A DNA stretch of 64,000 bases from Sistotremastrum niveocremeum HHB9708 (GCA_001630475.1 KV419437.1:62001-126000), one strand, 5' to 3'. Shown: positions 10,049-22,393, counted from the first letter of the stretch. The notes: generated by a model not told the origin, from the letters alone. Numbers and translations are program-made.

Positions 10049-12692
10049 TCAGGAAATGGATATTGAGTCGTTCAAATTTCGTTGACGCTCCTTCCCCTTG
10101 ATAGATATTGGCGATTCATCGTCCGCAGGATCCAATGGCTGTGGTTCCCATATCCGTATCGTGCCATCGTCCGAGCACGAGGCAAACATCCGTTCTTCAG
10201 TCGGATTCCATGCTACGGAATTGACGCTGCCCTTTCCGTGTCCCTTCAGGATCTCGAGCAACACGCCCGTATCTCGATGCCATACGTAGACTTTAGAATC
10301 TGGGGAGCACACGAGGTTATCAAGAGGACAGGATATGAAAGCGCTTTCGATCATACCTTCACTTCCGCTCACGACAAAATTATCGTCTATACCGCCGAAG
10401 CAGCATTTGATTATGTGTTTCCCTTGTTTCTGGCCCGTAAATTTCCGCGTCATTCTAGGCTGATCCAGATCCCACATAAGGAGTTCCTATGAAATCTGTT
10501 AGAATTCACTGCACGGGATAACAAAAAGGCACGAACATCTGGAGAGTGGTTGACGATGCAATACTTCGAGTCACTAGAAGTCTTGACACTTGTGAGGTCC
10601 CCTTCAAGCTTGATGTTCCTATGATGAGAGAGAAATTAGCGGAGGCAACTTGTTGATAGTTGAGTCATATTTACACTTCTTCCTGCTTCGTGTGCATATC
10701 GAAAAGTAAAATTCGATGATCGACTTGGCTCGCTGACCCTGGCATTATGGCTGCGGAGGCACCACCCTCGGGCAGGGATGGATTTGATGTTGATGCAGGT
10801 GATGGTGTGGGCGTTCGAATTAACCCCACAGCAACGATTCTTGACTGATCCGGGGTTATTGCGAGGTCAGCTATCCGAATAGAGGTCGGCCCGTAGGACT
10901 CGCGTTTGGAGCCATCAGTATTCTGCATTAATGGTAAGTTTGTATTATGATTGTACCTTAGAAGCCAGTTACCCAGATGATAATCTTGCGATCCATGCCA
11001 CCAGAGACGAAGCCTGATTTGTCAGGAAGCCAAGCCAATGACATCACGGTATCTGTATGCCCATCTGGAATTTCCTTCAACTCCTTCGTGCACAATCCAG
11101 TCTGAAATACAGCGGTCAGATATTTACAGGTGAGAAACGAGTGAGTTCGTACACTAGCATTCCAAATCTTGATGATAGAGTCTGAGCTGGTGAGTAGGAA
11201 TTTGTCGTCCGGCGACCAGGCGATACAATTGACGGGATACTGGTGATCACGAAGAACGTGTTCCAGTGATACCTCTCTGACATAAGGAGCTGTCTCTCTC
11301 TGAACGGGATTTAGAGCGAGTCAACTGTAACATGAAATAAAAATGGCTTACCTCAATCCGCCAGATAATAGCTGTTCTGTCTTTGCTAGCACTTGCCAGG
11401 AAGCGACCATCATGACTCCATTGGATATGCCAAACTTCGTCTTTGTGTTCTTGCAATATATACGTAGTGAGTGTCGGGAACTCTGCTCTAGAGCAGCTGT
11501 GATCGGCGTAGAGAGAGAATGGTGCACGGGAATTATGATATAGGCAAGACATCTGTTGATATGATCGCGCTTGTTCGAGCAGCGTCTCAAATCTACGAGC
11601 AGGTATCATTACTGCGGAGGGTATATATCCTGTGTCAACACGTAAGCTACTGGACATATGAGCAATTGTGTGCACGGTACTTTGGAGATCAATCAATAGT
11701 CGACGTCTTGACGTCCCTGCTGCACCATCCCACCGTGATCGATGTCGAAGATCTTCAGGGTTGGCGCACATCATATAACTGTTTCATGTTAGGCAATCGT
11801 GGTATGATATGGTTATGAAACAAACCTTGATAAGGTGTGGAGCTTGTCCATGGGAATATTCAAGGGTGCAAGTTCATTGCGCAGAACAGAAAGAGCACTG
11901 CTGATCTGCTGACTCTCGAGCAGTTCAAGATACTTCTGTTGACTAAGAAGGAACTTTGTAGCCTGACCAAAGATTAGCGCGAGATGTATCGGGCCAAATG
12001 ACTTGAACGTACATTAAGTTCATCAGGATCTGTGACTCCCAAGGTTTCGAGAGCAGTTTCTGCTCTGGTCCACTCGCCATCGAGAATGCGTTGTCGAAAT
12101 TCCGCTACTTGTGGCGTTTCCATGGTGTAGCCTGACTCTGCCTCGAGAGTCGCTGCAGATTCGCTGCAATGAAGCATCCCAATCAATGATAAGATGTGTG
12201 TTAGGATAAGTCGAAAGCCATACATGTAGCCAACATCCCGCAAACTCTGGATGACGAGACGAATGAACTCCTCTCTCCCAATTTGGGAGTCCTGGTACAG
12301 CGAATCGCCAAGCAGCGACAACTTGGCAACTGATGAAGAGGCATGTACGCCATTCTTTGTACCATTTGCACTATGGCCATTAGATGGGCCTGCGCCGTTG
12401 GAGAGAGTATCGACGGAAGTATTCTGTGATTCAGGCAACTTCATTGCTGTGAAAGTGTTATCGATGCGCTGTCTCTTCCTCGCTGGATGATCTGAGGCTA
12501 CGTGGCTTGTGGACGTCTGAGAGAAGACTTGGTGCAGCCCGGGGAGCCGTTGGGGAGACGAGTCGTCCTCTAGCTCTTCGCGATCACGGGTGGCGGGAAT
12601 CAAAGGTCTTGGGGTCGATGCACTTGACGAACTGGTATGGCTTGGATGCCCCGAGGGCGTTGGGACGGTCAGTGAATTTGGCTCAATGGTGA
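10049..12692 (-). CDS. GID7: WD40 protein of the GID/CTLH E3 ligase (Gid7/WDR26-like)
   Basis: Scaffold subunit of the GID/CTLH ubiquitin ligase, which in yeast drives degradation of gluconeogenic enzymes. Order: a low-complexity N terminus with a basic patch (PARKRQRID); a LisH-like helix (GREEFIRLVIQSLRDVGY, then ESAATLEAESGYTMETPQVAEFRQRI after an intron); a CTLH segment (LDGEWTRAETALETLGV, then KFLLSQQKYLELLES); then WD repeats, including EHKDEVWHIQWSHDGRFLASASKDRTAIIWR, SPDSKVYVWHRDTGVLLEILKGHGKG, and SVNSVAWNPTEERMFASCSDDGTIRIWEPQ. The first exon is unresolved. The frame is open up to 12774 but its only ATG is at 12444, just before the LisH part. I place the left end of coding at a CTGCAG acceptor (12692) as a guess. 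Confidence 0.85.
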
Positions 12693-15393
12693 CTGCAGTG
12701 TTGCGCTCGGCGCATGAAAGGGAATGAGGCTTGTCTCTTCCGCAAGCCGGGGGGTTGTAGTCGTGATGCCAGGGTTAACACTTCTGGGTCACTCGGAATA
12801 CAAAAAAGGTTCCCACGAATACAAAAGCTGCAATTAGAGCCTTGTAATTATTCTAGTCGCCAATCAAACAAATGACTCTACCCCTGTCACTTATCTCGCT
12901 GCCGATCACATTTATTATGCGCTAATGTCAAGCATAGGAGGGTAGCATCGGAGATACAGGTAAATGGGTCTGCAATATCTTTATGCTTCCAGAAACAGAA
13001 ATGCATGCGATAGTATCACTTGCCCGCACGTTGCATGCAACACGTAGACTTGCCGACGTTTCGCTGTAGCTAGCGTGCAGAAGAATCAAAGCAATTTGAT
13101 CACAGTTCTTGCGTGACAGTCGGGTTGTCTACACTCGCAGTCAGCGCGCCAGGACGCCTCCAAGATCGGGACCGATAACGAAGACCAAGATGATTCACGA
13201 GATCTCGTTTGTGCCATAGAGTTGCCTAATCAAGCCTGTTCTGGATATCTGGTGTCGCTCGGCGGAATTCGAGTCCGTGACGAACGAAGAGTGCCTTTGA
13301 GAAGAGTCTCAGGATCGGCGGAGACATTCGGCCCATATTTATAGGGTCCGGCTCTTGACGATAAGGTTGGAAACAAGGTGAAGAGGCGATACGAATAACG
13401 TCAAGGCAGGACGGCAGAAGGACGTTTCTCGACTCTGCATGAGACCAGGGACAACGGCGTACAGCGGGAGCGGCGCAGGAACCTGTCTTGGATATTGACT
13501 TCAAGTTGCTTGATGCTAGACTAAAATGCAGATCAGATCGCCAAGATGAGGGCCAGGACGAGTCAGATATTGCACGAGACGACGGTGGCAATCAGCGCGC
13601 TTTGTCGACCCTTTCTTCTCCTTTCGTTCAAGGTCGTCGTCGACTGACGACCTGGAAGGTATGACGAGGAAGAAGACGCGTCTACACGTGATGCAATGAC
13701 GACGCGACTGTTTTGCGCGTCGCACGTGATGCTCGGCATCTTGCGATTTACACTTTGCTGGAAAAGCTTTAGTCCTTTTGCTCGTACGTTCGCTTTGGAA
13801 CGGCCAGATCAACTCTCTCATGTCAACCTGGCGGCGAAAGCCAACAGGCGCTTCAGCAAGGGCAATCCGCGAGTATGAATCTCGGTGCGTAACGAAAAGA
13901 GCTAGAAGCAGTTCTCGATCATCTCTTGCTATTTTCAGGTAGACGGACAAGCTAAAAAATTTCGACATGAAAGTTTACCTGAAATAGATAATCCTTGACC
14001 AAAATTGACCGTGATCAAGTGACTCGTTGGATCCCTTGTACAGTCGGATGCCGAAGACAAGGATTAGTCAGATGGTTTTCGGACAAGGAAGGGCTTACTC
14101 CACGCTCAGTTGAAACCCGTCGTAAGACAAGGCAGAAATATACGCAACACAAGGCGCATGACACTGTAACTGCCTCAAGCCGGACCTTCTGTAGGGCGAT
14201 CAATTGGTGCAGTGATACGCTATTACGACGTTATGATATTGCTGACCGGATCATACTTGCTCGCTCTCTCCACTATAGAGAAATACGTAGGGGCTAAATT
14301 CAGTTCGTGTGGCTGAAGACATACAAATCAGGTAAAAGTACCGAGACGGCGGGAATTAGGCAAAACTTCAGTCGATGGGCTCAGTGACGCCATTTCCCCA
14401 CAACTTTGTCGCATCGTCGCCTCAATCGACTCTCTCTGCTATCGGACTCGGGGTACAATAACAGTAATGGCATTCTGGCACGACTCGGGCACTGCGGCTG
14501 ATATGCTAAGACACAAACCGATCAGGATAGCTTCGGTCCTCGGCCTCAGGGCAACGTCAGGTCTGCCGTCTGCATCTGCCACTCCAGTACGACGAAATCC
14601 CGTCGGCATTTCCGTATACACTTTCGACCGAATTTCTGCATGTGACAGGATTCAAGACATACAAGGCATACACGCACGTTCTCGTGATTCGTGATCACTA
14701 GTCCAACGGAGACCAGACGGCCCTGCATTCGTGCCGCCGAGGAACAGGTCCGCTCTATGCAACGGACGGCGCCGAGCTCTTGTCGCCTGACGATGCACTG
14801 GCCCAAAAAGGAGAACGATAATGAATTCACGTCCAATCCAAGACAGGGACCGCTCGTGTGCCTTGTGGCTGTGCAGCTCGGCCTTCCGGCTAAATTCCCA
14901 AAATGTCGTCAAGATGGCGTCACGGCTGTCAACCGACGGGAGCCGCCGCCTTCCGGATCAAGAGCACCGCTTTGTGATGGTTATCATTATTTATTATCTT
15001 TTTTGATTTTCATCATGATTTTTACGTTACTTGGATTCCATGCTGTCTATACTATTCTGCGATATAATACGTCCGTGCTTCGAATCAAAATAATAATCGT
15101 GCTGAGATGTGGGGTTATGATGAAATGATGCATGAGAACTGAGAAGAGAAATCGTATGCGATGATGGTTGACGAAAGTGCCTTGCGAGTGCGGTACAGAA
15201 AGCGCGAGGATGCTGAGAGAGAAAGATGTGGAGAAGATGCGAGTGCGATGCGATGAAGACGAAGATGATGAAGAAAGGGCATGAGTGCGTGAAGAGTCGT
15301 GACCCCGAGACGATGTTGCCGCGGGGGTTCTCATTTTTGAAGGCGTCGACGGTGGATGCGACTTTTGTTGAGAGTGAAGTAGCGACTGGTCAC
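12693..15393. other. 2.7-kb gene-poor stretch
   Basis: Frames of 60-150 codons occur but overlap on both strands, have mixed composition and match nothing I know. Seen: two CACGTGAT octamers 38 bp apart (13685-13692 and 13723-13730), a TATTTATAG stretch near 13336, and an AT-rich block around 14980-15110. The GID7 first exon should lie in the first part. I see no repeat or element remnant. Confidence 0.45.
13685..13730. promoter_or_regulatory. Pair of CACGTGAT octamers (RTCACGTG on the minus strand)
   Basis: Two identical octamers, at 13685-13692 and 13723-13730, start 38 bp apart in the same orientation. The spacing is close to four helical turns. No gene start is recognised nearby, so the target is unknown. 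Confidence 0.35.
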
Positions 15394-16683
15394 TCATCGC
15401 ACTGCGACGGTCCCACTCCTCTTCACGACAACTCGACTTCTCCCGCGCTCTCGTCCTTCGTCATCTGCACGTTCCTCCTCGCTCACTCTTCCCTGACGTC
15501 CCCTCGTCTCCACGACAGCCTCATCCCTCACTGCACGCTCTCCCAGACCTCTCTCGTACCCAAGACCGAAAGCTTTCTTGGAAGACCAAGATGATGGAGG
15601 GACTGTTACACCAGGTGGCGGACTAGCACTTGAGTCGTGGCCATAGCCAGCGGGTAGTGGGGCAGTACGGGATTTGGGAAGACGAGCCATGGGACGACCA
15701 CGAGGGGGGTAGATACCGTCAGTAGGTACTTGGCCCTCCGAAGGGCGTGGTGACCTTGAACGGCCAGTCCGAATCGACCTCTTCGAATCACCTCTACCGG
15801 GAGTAGTAGACGTAGCAGAATATCCGTACACTTCGGTGCTGGCATCGCGGTTTCCCGCTCTTCTTCCGAGAGGCGTCTCGACCTCGCCATCGTAATCCTT
15901 CGGACTCTGACCGTTCGCATGAACGTCGACCTGGAGACGGGAGAACTGTGCGGGTAGAGAAGCGCGGTTACGAGAACGCATGGTGGCTTTCGTGTCGACC
16001 GGGGCTTTGACCGTGGATTGTGAGTATTCGGGATGGACTCTGTTCAATAGACGAGAGCTGAGGGGAGCAGAAGATGGATATCCAACGCGAGGGTAGTCTT
16101 CGTTATCAGAAGACGAGGATGAAGAAGTGACGGAGAGTGCAGAGTTGGAATGAGGGAGAAGACGCGTCTGGCTCTTCAGAGCGAAGAGGTCATCACTGTG
16201 GGTGCGACCAGAGATAGATCTAGCCATGTCCGGATTACCGGAGGACGTCGACGAAGTGCGTCGATGGACGTGAGGCATAGTGACAGGAATAAGTGAATTC
16301 CTGTTGGTAGCAGATGGTCTGCGAGAGTACTGAAGGCCATAGGAGCCATTGGAGTGTGCTTCGAGACGGTGGCGACTTGCACTGCGGTCTACTGGGTAGC
16401 CGTCCTCGTCGCTGTCGGTAGAGCTAGAGAGACTGTGTCTGCCAGTGGCTCGGGAGTGAATGAGCTCCGGGAGGTCGTTGGGACGATAAGCTGGAGATGG
16501 AGATGGACGATAGGGCGAATGGGATGGGCTAGACGACTTTGAATCTTGTGCGGCACAAGCAGCTGAGCAGTATGGCCCGCTAGACAAGGGCAGGTGAGAC
16601 CTGGCTGGGGGCGGGGAGCAGTGAGGGGCGTCATACCTGGTGGTGAGGGGTCTCCCGCAGAAACAGGACGACTCGTCGAACAT
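15394..16683 (-). CDS. Ser-rich protein with an N-terminal ECL1-like zinc-binding motif
   Basis: Function unknown. The frame is open for over 400 codons. The N terminus MFDESSCFCGRPLTT is followed by a 57-nt stretch with intron signals (GTATGACG...CTCAC...TGTCTAG). Removing it keeps the frame and yields CFCGRPLTTSGPYCSAACAAQD, a compact CxC...CxxxC knuckle like the ECL1/ECL2/ECL3 zinc motif (CxxCG...YCSxxC...D). The rest is low-complexity Ser/Arg/Pro with possible phosphorylation clusters (SSSTDSDEDGYP, SRPSATNRN, TGRSRSPRPSEG) and a basic C terminus with GRQGRVSEEERADDEGRERGR. ATG 16683 is the first in frame; the frame continues upstream without another. The ECL1 link rests on motif similarity only. 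A GTCACGTG site lies about 190 bp upstream. Confidence 0.75.
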   Translation of the reverse strand: MFDESSCFCGRPLTTRYDAPHCSPPPARSHLPLSSGPYCSAACAAQDSKSSSPSHSPYRPSPSPAYRPNDLPELIHSRATGRHSLSSSTDSDEDGYPVDRSASRHRLEAHSNGSYGLQYSRRPSATNRNSLIPVTMPHVHRRTSSTSSGNPDMARSISGRTHSDDLFALKSQTRLLPHSNSALSVTSSSSSSDNEDYPRVGYPSSAPLSSRLLNRVHPEYSQSTVKAPVDTKATMRSRNRASLPAQFSRLQVDVHANGQSPKDYDGEVETPLGRRAGNRDASTEVYGYSATSTTPGRGDSKRSIRTGRSRSPRPSEGQVPTDGIYPPRGRPMARLPKSRTAPLPAGYGHDSSASPPPGVTVPPSSWSSKKAFGLGYERGLGERAVRDEAVVETRGRQGRVSEEERADDEGRERGRSRVVVKRSGTVAVR

Positions 16684-18103
16684 TGGGTTGGATGGCAATG
16701 GACTAGCAGTGGACGGATATGGGAGGGCGGGAGGAGGAGGAGATTGGGGATCTTATACTTTGTGAAATGCAGCCGACCCAAAGCGGAAAAACGCTGCGCG
16801 AGCCTTTTCTGACGAATCTCTGAAAATTTATCTCGGCTAAATCTCCGAGCGTGTCGCCATCGAGAACGTGCAGAGTCACGTGCGCTGCCACGATGGGCCG
16901 TCGCTTTTCGTCCGTTTCTGTTTTTGGTCCGAATGTCAATTAAAATCGTCGCTCGAGTCACCGTCTTGGAGCTCGATGACTCAACGACGACGATGCACCC
17001 CAGGCAGCCCGACATGCGCTAGAGAATATTCCGTGCATATACGCCCCTGTTCCTGACATATCGCTATCTTTACGTGTGGCCATGAAGCCGACTGCAGCCC
17101 CTAAGGTCGTGCCCAACATATGCTTGTCTTCGAAAGCAGCCTTCCATTTCCCTGAGTGGCCTTACGAAGCTGTATTCTGTATTTTTCTCCAATAGGCCGA
17201 TCCGGAACTCACTAAATGCATATCTCAATGTCTCCTCATGCTTCGCTGTTTCCCGACTGCTAGCCAATGTCTGTATATATTCCCCTTGTATAGTAAAGGC
17301 CATGCACGCTCTTGTCCGCGTGCGCATCGGCCTCTTCCTCGTTCTTCCCATCGCTTGCACGCTACATTCTCCCCACATCCAGGCCCAAATCACGAACCCG
17401 AACCCGCGAAATATTCACGGCGAGCTAAGCGCGTCGGAGCGATAAGCGGTACCGCCTCTATTGATCTGCGGGTTCGATGCGTAGCCGGAATCCTAATACG
17501 TGTCGCAACTCCATCATCGGGTTACGTTGCAGTGGCATCATTCCCTCCCCGATGCGCACCACACTTGAGAGATGCGCGATATGATGCAACCAGTCTCTAC
17601 TATAGCACTCGAATCAGCTCATAGCGACACGACATGACCTCCGCAGTGCTATAACCTTACGGGTCCCGACATAATGAATTTAATATTGCGTGACTCGATA
17701 CAATGCACCGACTGCGAAGGTAGCGACCTGTTATTCGCCGAGCTATAGCACAATACACGTTCAGAATCGCACGCACATATTTCTCTCTTAGCGCCCGCAT
17801 TTTCGTCCTCGGGCGCACGTTGAGGCTCTCGTTCTTCGCGAAGCGCCCGGCTTCTTCTTCCGAGCCGGCCCAAGCAAACCCTTCGGGTCACCCGAAGTGG
17901 AAAGTTTCATGCTGCATCAGGCACACACCGGTGGCACGCACACATCTTCCAGCCACCACCCAGCCATACAACACCCACCCATGGTCAAGACAAAGCCCGC
18001 AATCTAATTCACAGTCCATGTGCACTTCATCTAGATCTTCATCTCTAATTCAGATCCCATTATCCCCGGTACAGCGCTAGCTTCGCATCTCCGGTTCATT
18101 GAA
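16684..18103. other. 1.4-kb gene-free region between the ECL1-like gene and VPS54
   Basis: Holds the promoter of the ECL1-like gene and the 3' region of VPS54. A purine-rich run (GGGAGGGCGGGAGGAGGAGG) lies at about 16720-16740, just upstream of the ECL1-like ATG; it is a pyrimidine tract on the coding strand, common in fungal promoters. A GTCACGTG octamer is at 16875-16882. No protein-like frame is recognised from 17000 to 18100. Confidence 0.45.
16875..16882 (+). promoter_or_regulatory. GTCACGTG E-box upstream of the ECL1-like gene
   Basis: RTCACGTG octamer 192 bp before the ATG at 16683; a Cbf1/USF-type core. Role inferred from position only. Confidence 0.35.
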
Positions 18104-21100
18104 TCATTCATTTTCAACAGAACGCGCCTCTTCCACGCCATCTTCCTCGCTTTTAGCACCATCTCCAGCCTTCTGCTCTTCAACATCAAGCCCTACTCCA
18201 TCGCCATCTTTCGACATCTCCTGCGAATCTCCTCCTTCCTCAGCCTTCGACACACTCGACTGTGGCCCATCACTGTGAGGCATTGATTCCCCATCCGGGT
18301 TCGGATTCGGACCCACAATCCGATCGTCCTTCGACTTCTTCTCCATTCCGCCACTATCACCCTCACGGTTCTCGCCTTTTTGGTCATCACCTTTCGAACC
18401 CTGCTCCACGACCTCGTTCACATCAACGGCGGAGGTAGAGTCTGATACAGACCCCACATTTAACGAGGATGTCGAGCCTAGCTCCCCCAGGGCCTCCGTC
18501 TCCCGGAGTAGCCCTGAAGTCTTCGAATCATCAGCTATTCCGCGTTTGTCCTCGAAGAATCCAGACGACGACTTGATATCTAGATTTGGGGTGGCCGCGG
18601 ACGTCACTGAGGAAGGCAGAGGTTTCTCCGATTTGGCCACGCTAGTCACCGAACTCAAAAGACTCGATATCCGAGCGTTGCCTGCAAACGGATTCTTTCT
18701 CACTGTCGACTGCGTGGGTGTGGGTACCGAATTGGTACGTGCAGGTGGGTTCGGCACGTTTGTCGTCTTTTCCTGGGAAGTCGTCACAGAAATCGGGGGT
18801 GGAGACGGCACTTTTGCTGGTGGTGCGGGAGATACAGGCCCTGGTATTCGTTTCTCTGTCACCACAATCTCGAGCATTCCTGTCGAGTTGCCAACGCCTT
18901 TCAGCGTCGATAATTTATCTCGGAGATATCGGACGTCGGAAAGTAATCTAGCCGATAAAGGGTCAGTTCGGCTCAGCAAAGAAAATTTAAAGATCCGGTC
19001 GGATAGATAAGATAACGGAGCGGAACTTCGGAGAGACCCTTCGGCCGTCAGATGCACGCAATCGGGCTTTCGGCCCCGACAGGGCACCGTCCCCAGGAAC
19101 ACCTGAAACACTCCAAGTAAAATCCAAAAAAAGTTCGGCACCCTGAAACCAACATTCCGCAGAATCCCGCAGGTCACGTTCGGTGCCGCCGAACAATAAT
19201 ACGAAAATAAAAGGCGAGATGGAACGGAATGCAAGGCTCACCTTTCTTTCGCGTCAATGCTGGGCAGTTCGATCTTGCCGTATTCTTCCGAGAGCTGGTG
19301 ATTGATCGTGGCGAATACTTGAGACATGACAAACTGCGATGGCGTAATGTTAGATCATGAATCGTCAAGATTGCATCTGAAAAATATTTACTTCCGCTGA
19401 GGGTCCAGGCAGAAATTTGAATAACACTTTATGCAGGGTCGTGGTATCCTTGATAAGTCCCTCCATATATGGGTTCACTTTCGGTGCCGCCGAGAGTCGA
19501 AGCGACCAGTCAATCTCGGGTAGCGATTTACAGTGTACCTGGAGTCGATCACTCATGATGCCAACCAATTTGCTGTGAATTTCGTTTTGATGTTCTTGAT
19601 AGTCCTACCAGCGCTCGAGATCAGTTCAAATTCCGTTATTTGCATGATTGAATTACCCGCTTCAGTTTATCAAATTCAATCAACATAACCGCCTGCTTAG
19701 GATTCAGGTGTCTCCGGAAAGTCTCACGCACATAGGGAATGAGCGCGATCATGACCGATAGACTCTGGGAAGCGAGCGCTAAAGAAAGAAAAATTAGGAT
19801 TGAGACTGGCCATGAATCGTAGTCATACCCAAGTGCTTGGCGGTGATATTTTTGAGGCCAGCGCTTCTCATGGCCCCCGCTCCAAGTACCACTTGGCATG
19901 TCCTCGAGTTAAAAGCTTTCAGAAATTCAACTACCCGGGACATTGCGTCCGTGGTCAGTAGCGGGAGATTGATGATCACCCTCAGATAGTCTCCGAGCAG
20001 ACCGAGAACATCCAGAGTGGCCGCGACCACATGGAAAGTTCTGTCTTCAATGTGAAGTTGCTTTGAGGAACTGGCGCCGTTCTTCTTTGTGATCCCATTC
20101 GTAGCCGGAGTCTGGACCGGCTTGTTGAGTGAGAATTCTGGAGGGTCCCGGACTGCCGCATCCACCAGTTGATCACTGCTGTGTTGCGCAACGGAAGAAA
20201 CTTCCACCACAGCCCACTGTTCGTCTTCCACGAGCTTTGCGCTTCGGGATAAGCGCTCCTTGTGAAACTCGGACAGAAAAGATCTCGCTTGGTTGACAAT
20301 GGTTCCTCGGAGGCCGACAATCATCTTCTGGCAGATCACCTCACAGGCGACTACGAATTGCCAAGTACTGTCGAAAAGGTTGACGAACGAGGTCAAATCC
20401 AGAGCGGCATGTTGTTCCGAACGAATAGCCAAGACTTTTGACGCCCGAGTATTCGCAAGCTCTGCTGCTGCACCAAGGGTGTCAGATAAATCAGACTTGA
20501 GGCTTGGCAATTCGAGATCCTTAGGAAGGCTGCATAGGAAAATAAGTCACTGGTGGGACAGAAGTGAAACCATATTTTTACCTGATTTCTTCCAGAATCT
20601 CAATCAGCACCTTGCCTTGGGCATTAATCCCTTCGAGGCAATTCAGAAGAGTATCATAAATGGCGTTCTGGGTGACCGTGAAATCTTGATGTGACTTTTC
20701 ACGCAAAAAGCTCGCTAACGAGGCGCTGCGTTCCGAGACAGATTTGCGAGTAGTTCCTGATTCGTCTTCGTCAAAGTCCGATGACGGCAAGTGCTGAAAA
20801 AGGCTCAATGAGAGCCAAACAGCAAAAGAGAAGGATAGCGTACCTTTTTGACAGAGCTCTTTATGACGTCCATGATTGAATTTCGCCATTTCACAATCAC
20901 GTCCTTAATACCGTTGGTACGAACGAGGCCGTGTATTAATCGTGTTGAGCTAGCCCTCAGTTGCCGTGTATTGTCAAGGCTCAGTGGAAGACTATCCTCG
21001 ACTTTGGATCCTGGGGAGACAGCCTTTCTTGGAGCAGCTATTCGCTCTTCAAGATTCGTCTTGAATACAAGAAGGAGTTCGCGTGTTAAGGATTCGGTGA

Positions 21101-22393
21101 TTTGGAAAGTGAGCTCCTGTAGTTGCGAAGGTAATGAGGAGAAAGCTTGGATGGATGATAGGGGAATTGTGATGGGAAGTATTGGATGTGATGGTGAGGT
21201 AGAGGTCGGTGTTTCAGGAATAGGTGCCAGTCGTCCATTGCCATTCGGTAGGATAGGGAGAGATTTGTCGTCAGCTTTCGCAGGTGTTGGGGGTGGTTTG
21301 GGTTCCCATATTCCTTCAATTCCTTCAATCACACTTAACGCCTCCGTCCAGTCACCAGCCCCCACGAATCCTCGCGCAACGTTCATCATCTCTCCCACAC
21401 CGCTGACTACCTTGACGCCCTCTGCCACCGAATGCAGGTTCTCTTTCCTCTTTTCCAACCTGACAACCTCAAGGCCTCGCCGAGCACCCTTCTCATCCAC
21501 CTCTTTCAAGATCTCTCGAAGATGAGATATGCGGTTGAGACAACGCTCGGATTCTGTCTGCAAATCTTGCAGGTTGGAAAGGGCAGCGAAGAAAGACGTC
21601 GAGCGTAGGGAGATTTCCCGGATAAGATGGAGTTCCAGGGTATCGGTGTAGTGTGACATCTTTTCCAGTAAAGGACCGGAATATGCTGGATCGCCGGGGT
21701 CGAGGGGGTTGTTGGTTCCGGCGACTTCTGTCACGGCAGCAAATGTCGCGGGGTTGGTCAAGTCAAATGATTCCTCAAAATATACTTGAGGGATAGTCGA
21801 CAATGGGGGTGCCTGCTTTGCCGCTCTCGCTAACTGTGAGCTTTCTGCTCCTGTGGCAGAGTCAATCTGAGCCGTCCCTTCACGACCCAGCTGCAAGTTT
21901 CTCTCAAACTTTTCCCATTCAGGCCCAATGGAGCGAAGATAACCATCAAAGTCTTTACGTTTGACACGAGGTAAGTCGGCAGGAGGAAGGACGGGGAGTG
22001 ATGAGTGTGCTTTGGGAGGCGCACCGCGCTTGTAGGGATTGTTTAGCACAGTCGAAATTGCTGCGGTCAATATACCTGAGAACAAGAGAAAGACACGAAC
22101 ATGAGCGACTCACCATTCAAGCCATGCTTCGAGCTGCTCCATTCTGGCGGAGTAGCTCCCAAACCACCTAGTGAAATCGATGAGCCCAGGAACAAGCTGC
22201 CCTTTGGTGCTTGGTTGAAGAAATCTGCCCGACTGTCGTTTGTGTCAGCAACACTAGGAGGACCAGGTCGGCGATGTGGACTGTCCCAAGCAAAGCGGTA
22301 CGCGTGCTGTCGGGATGTTGAGGGTATGTTGTTGAGAGGCCCAACTGGAGATGCCGGTCTCGAGGAAGACTCGAGCGACTCATCATCAGCCAT
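18104..22393 (-). CDS. VPS54: Vacuolar protein sorting protein 54 (GARP tethering complex subunit)
   Basis: Subunit of the GARP complex (Vps51-54), which tethers endosome-derived vesicles at the trans-Golgi network. Order: a Ser/Pro-rich N terminus (MADDESLESSSRPASPVGPL); DFDGYLRSIGPEWEKFERN; the VPS54 N domain (MSHYTDTLELHLIREISLRS, FFAALSNLQDLQTESERCLN, ISHLREILKEVDEKGARRGLE); a middle with EIIDGL-type helices; and the C-terminal Vps54 domain (VLGAGAMRSAGLKNITAKHL, ALASQSLSVMIALIPYVRET, LNPKQAVMLIEFDKLKR, PEIDWSLRLSAAPKVNPYME, LHKVLFKFLPGPSAE, TDPLSARLLSDVRYLRDKLS). A roughly 280-residue acidic, Ser/Pro-rich tail follows the last helix. ATG 22393 starts a frame that joins through an intron (HGLN|GILTAAIS). 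Exon junctions DAKE|SRTDPLS and others were fixed by frame. Confidence 0.93.

Noticed and set aside
12603-12603. GID7 start at 12603
   Set aside because: The codon there is TTG, not ATG; the frame is open on both sides, so this is not a real start.
13516-13968. 150-codon minus-strand frame in the gene-poor stretch
   Set aside because: Starts MSKFFSLSVYLKIARDD but shows no known motif, mixed charged composition and no linked exons; likely chance.
20848-21525. 225-codon plus-strand frame
   Set aside because: Antisense to VPS54 exon; no homology seen and the sense frame is a clear Vps54 domain.
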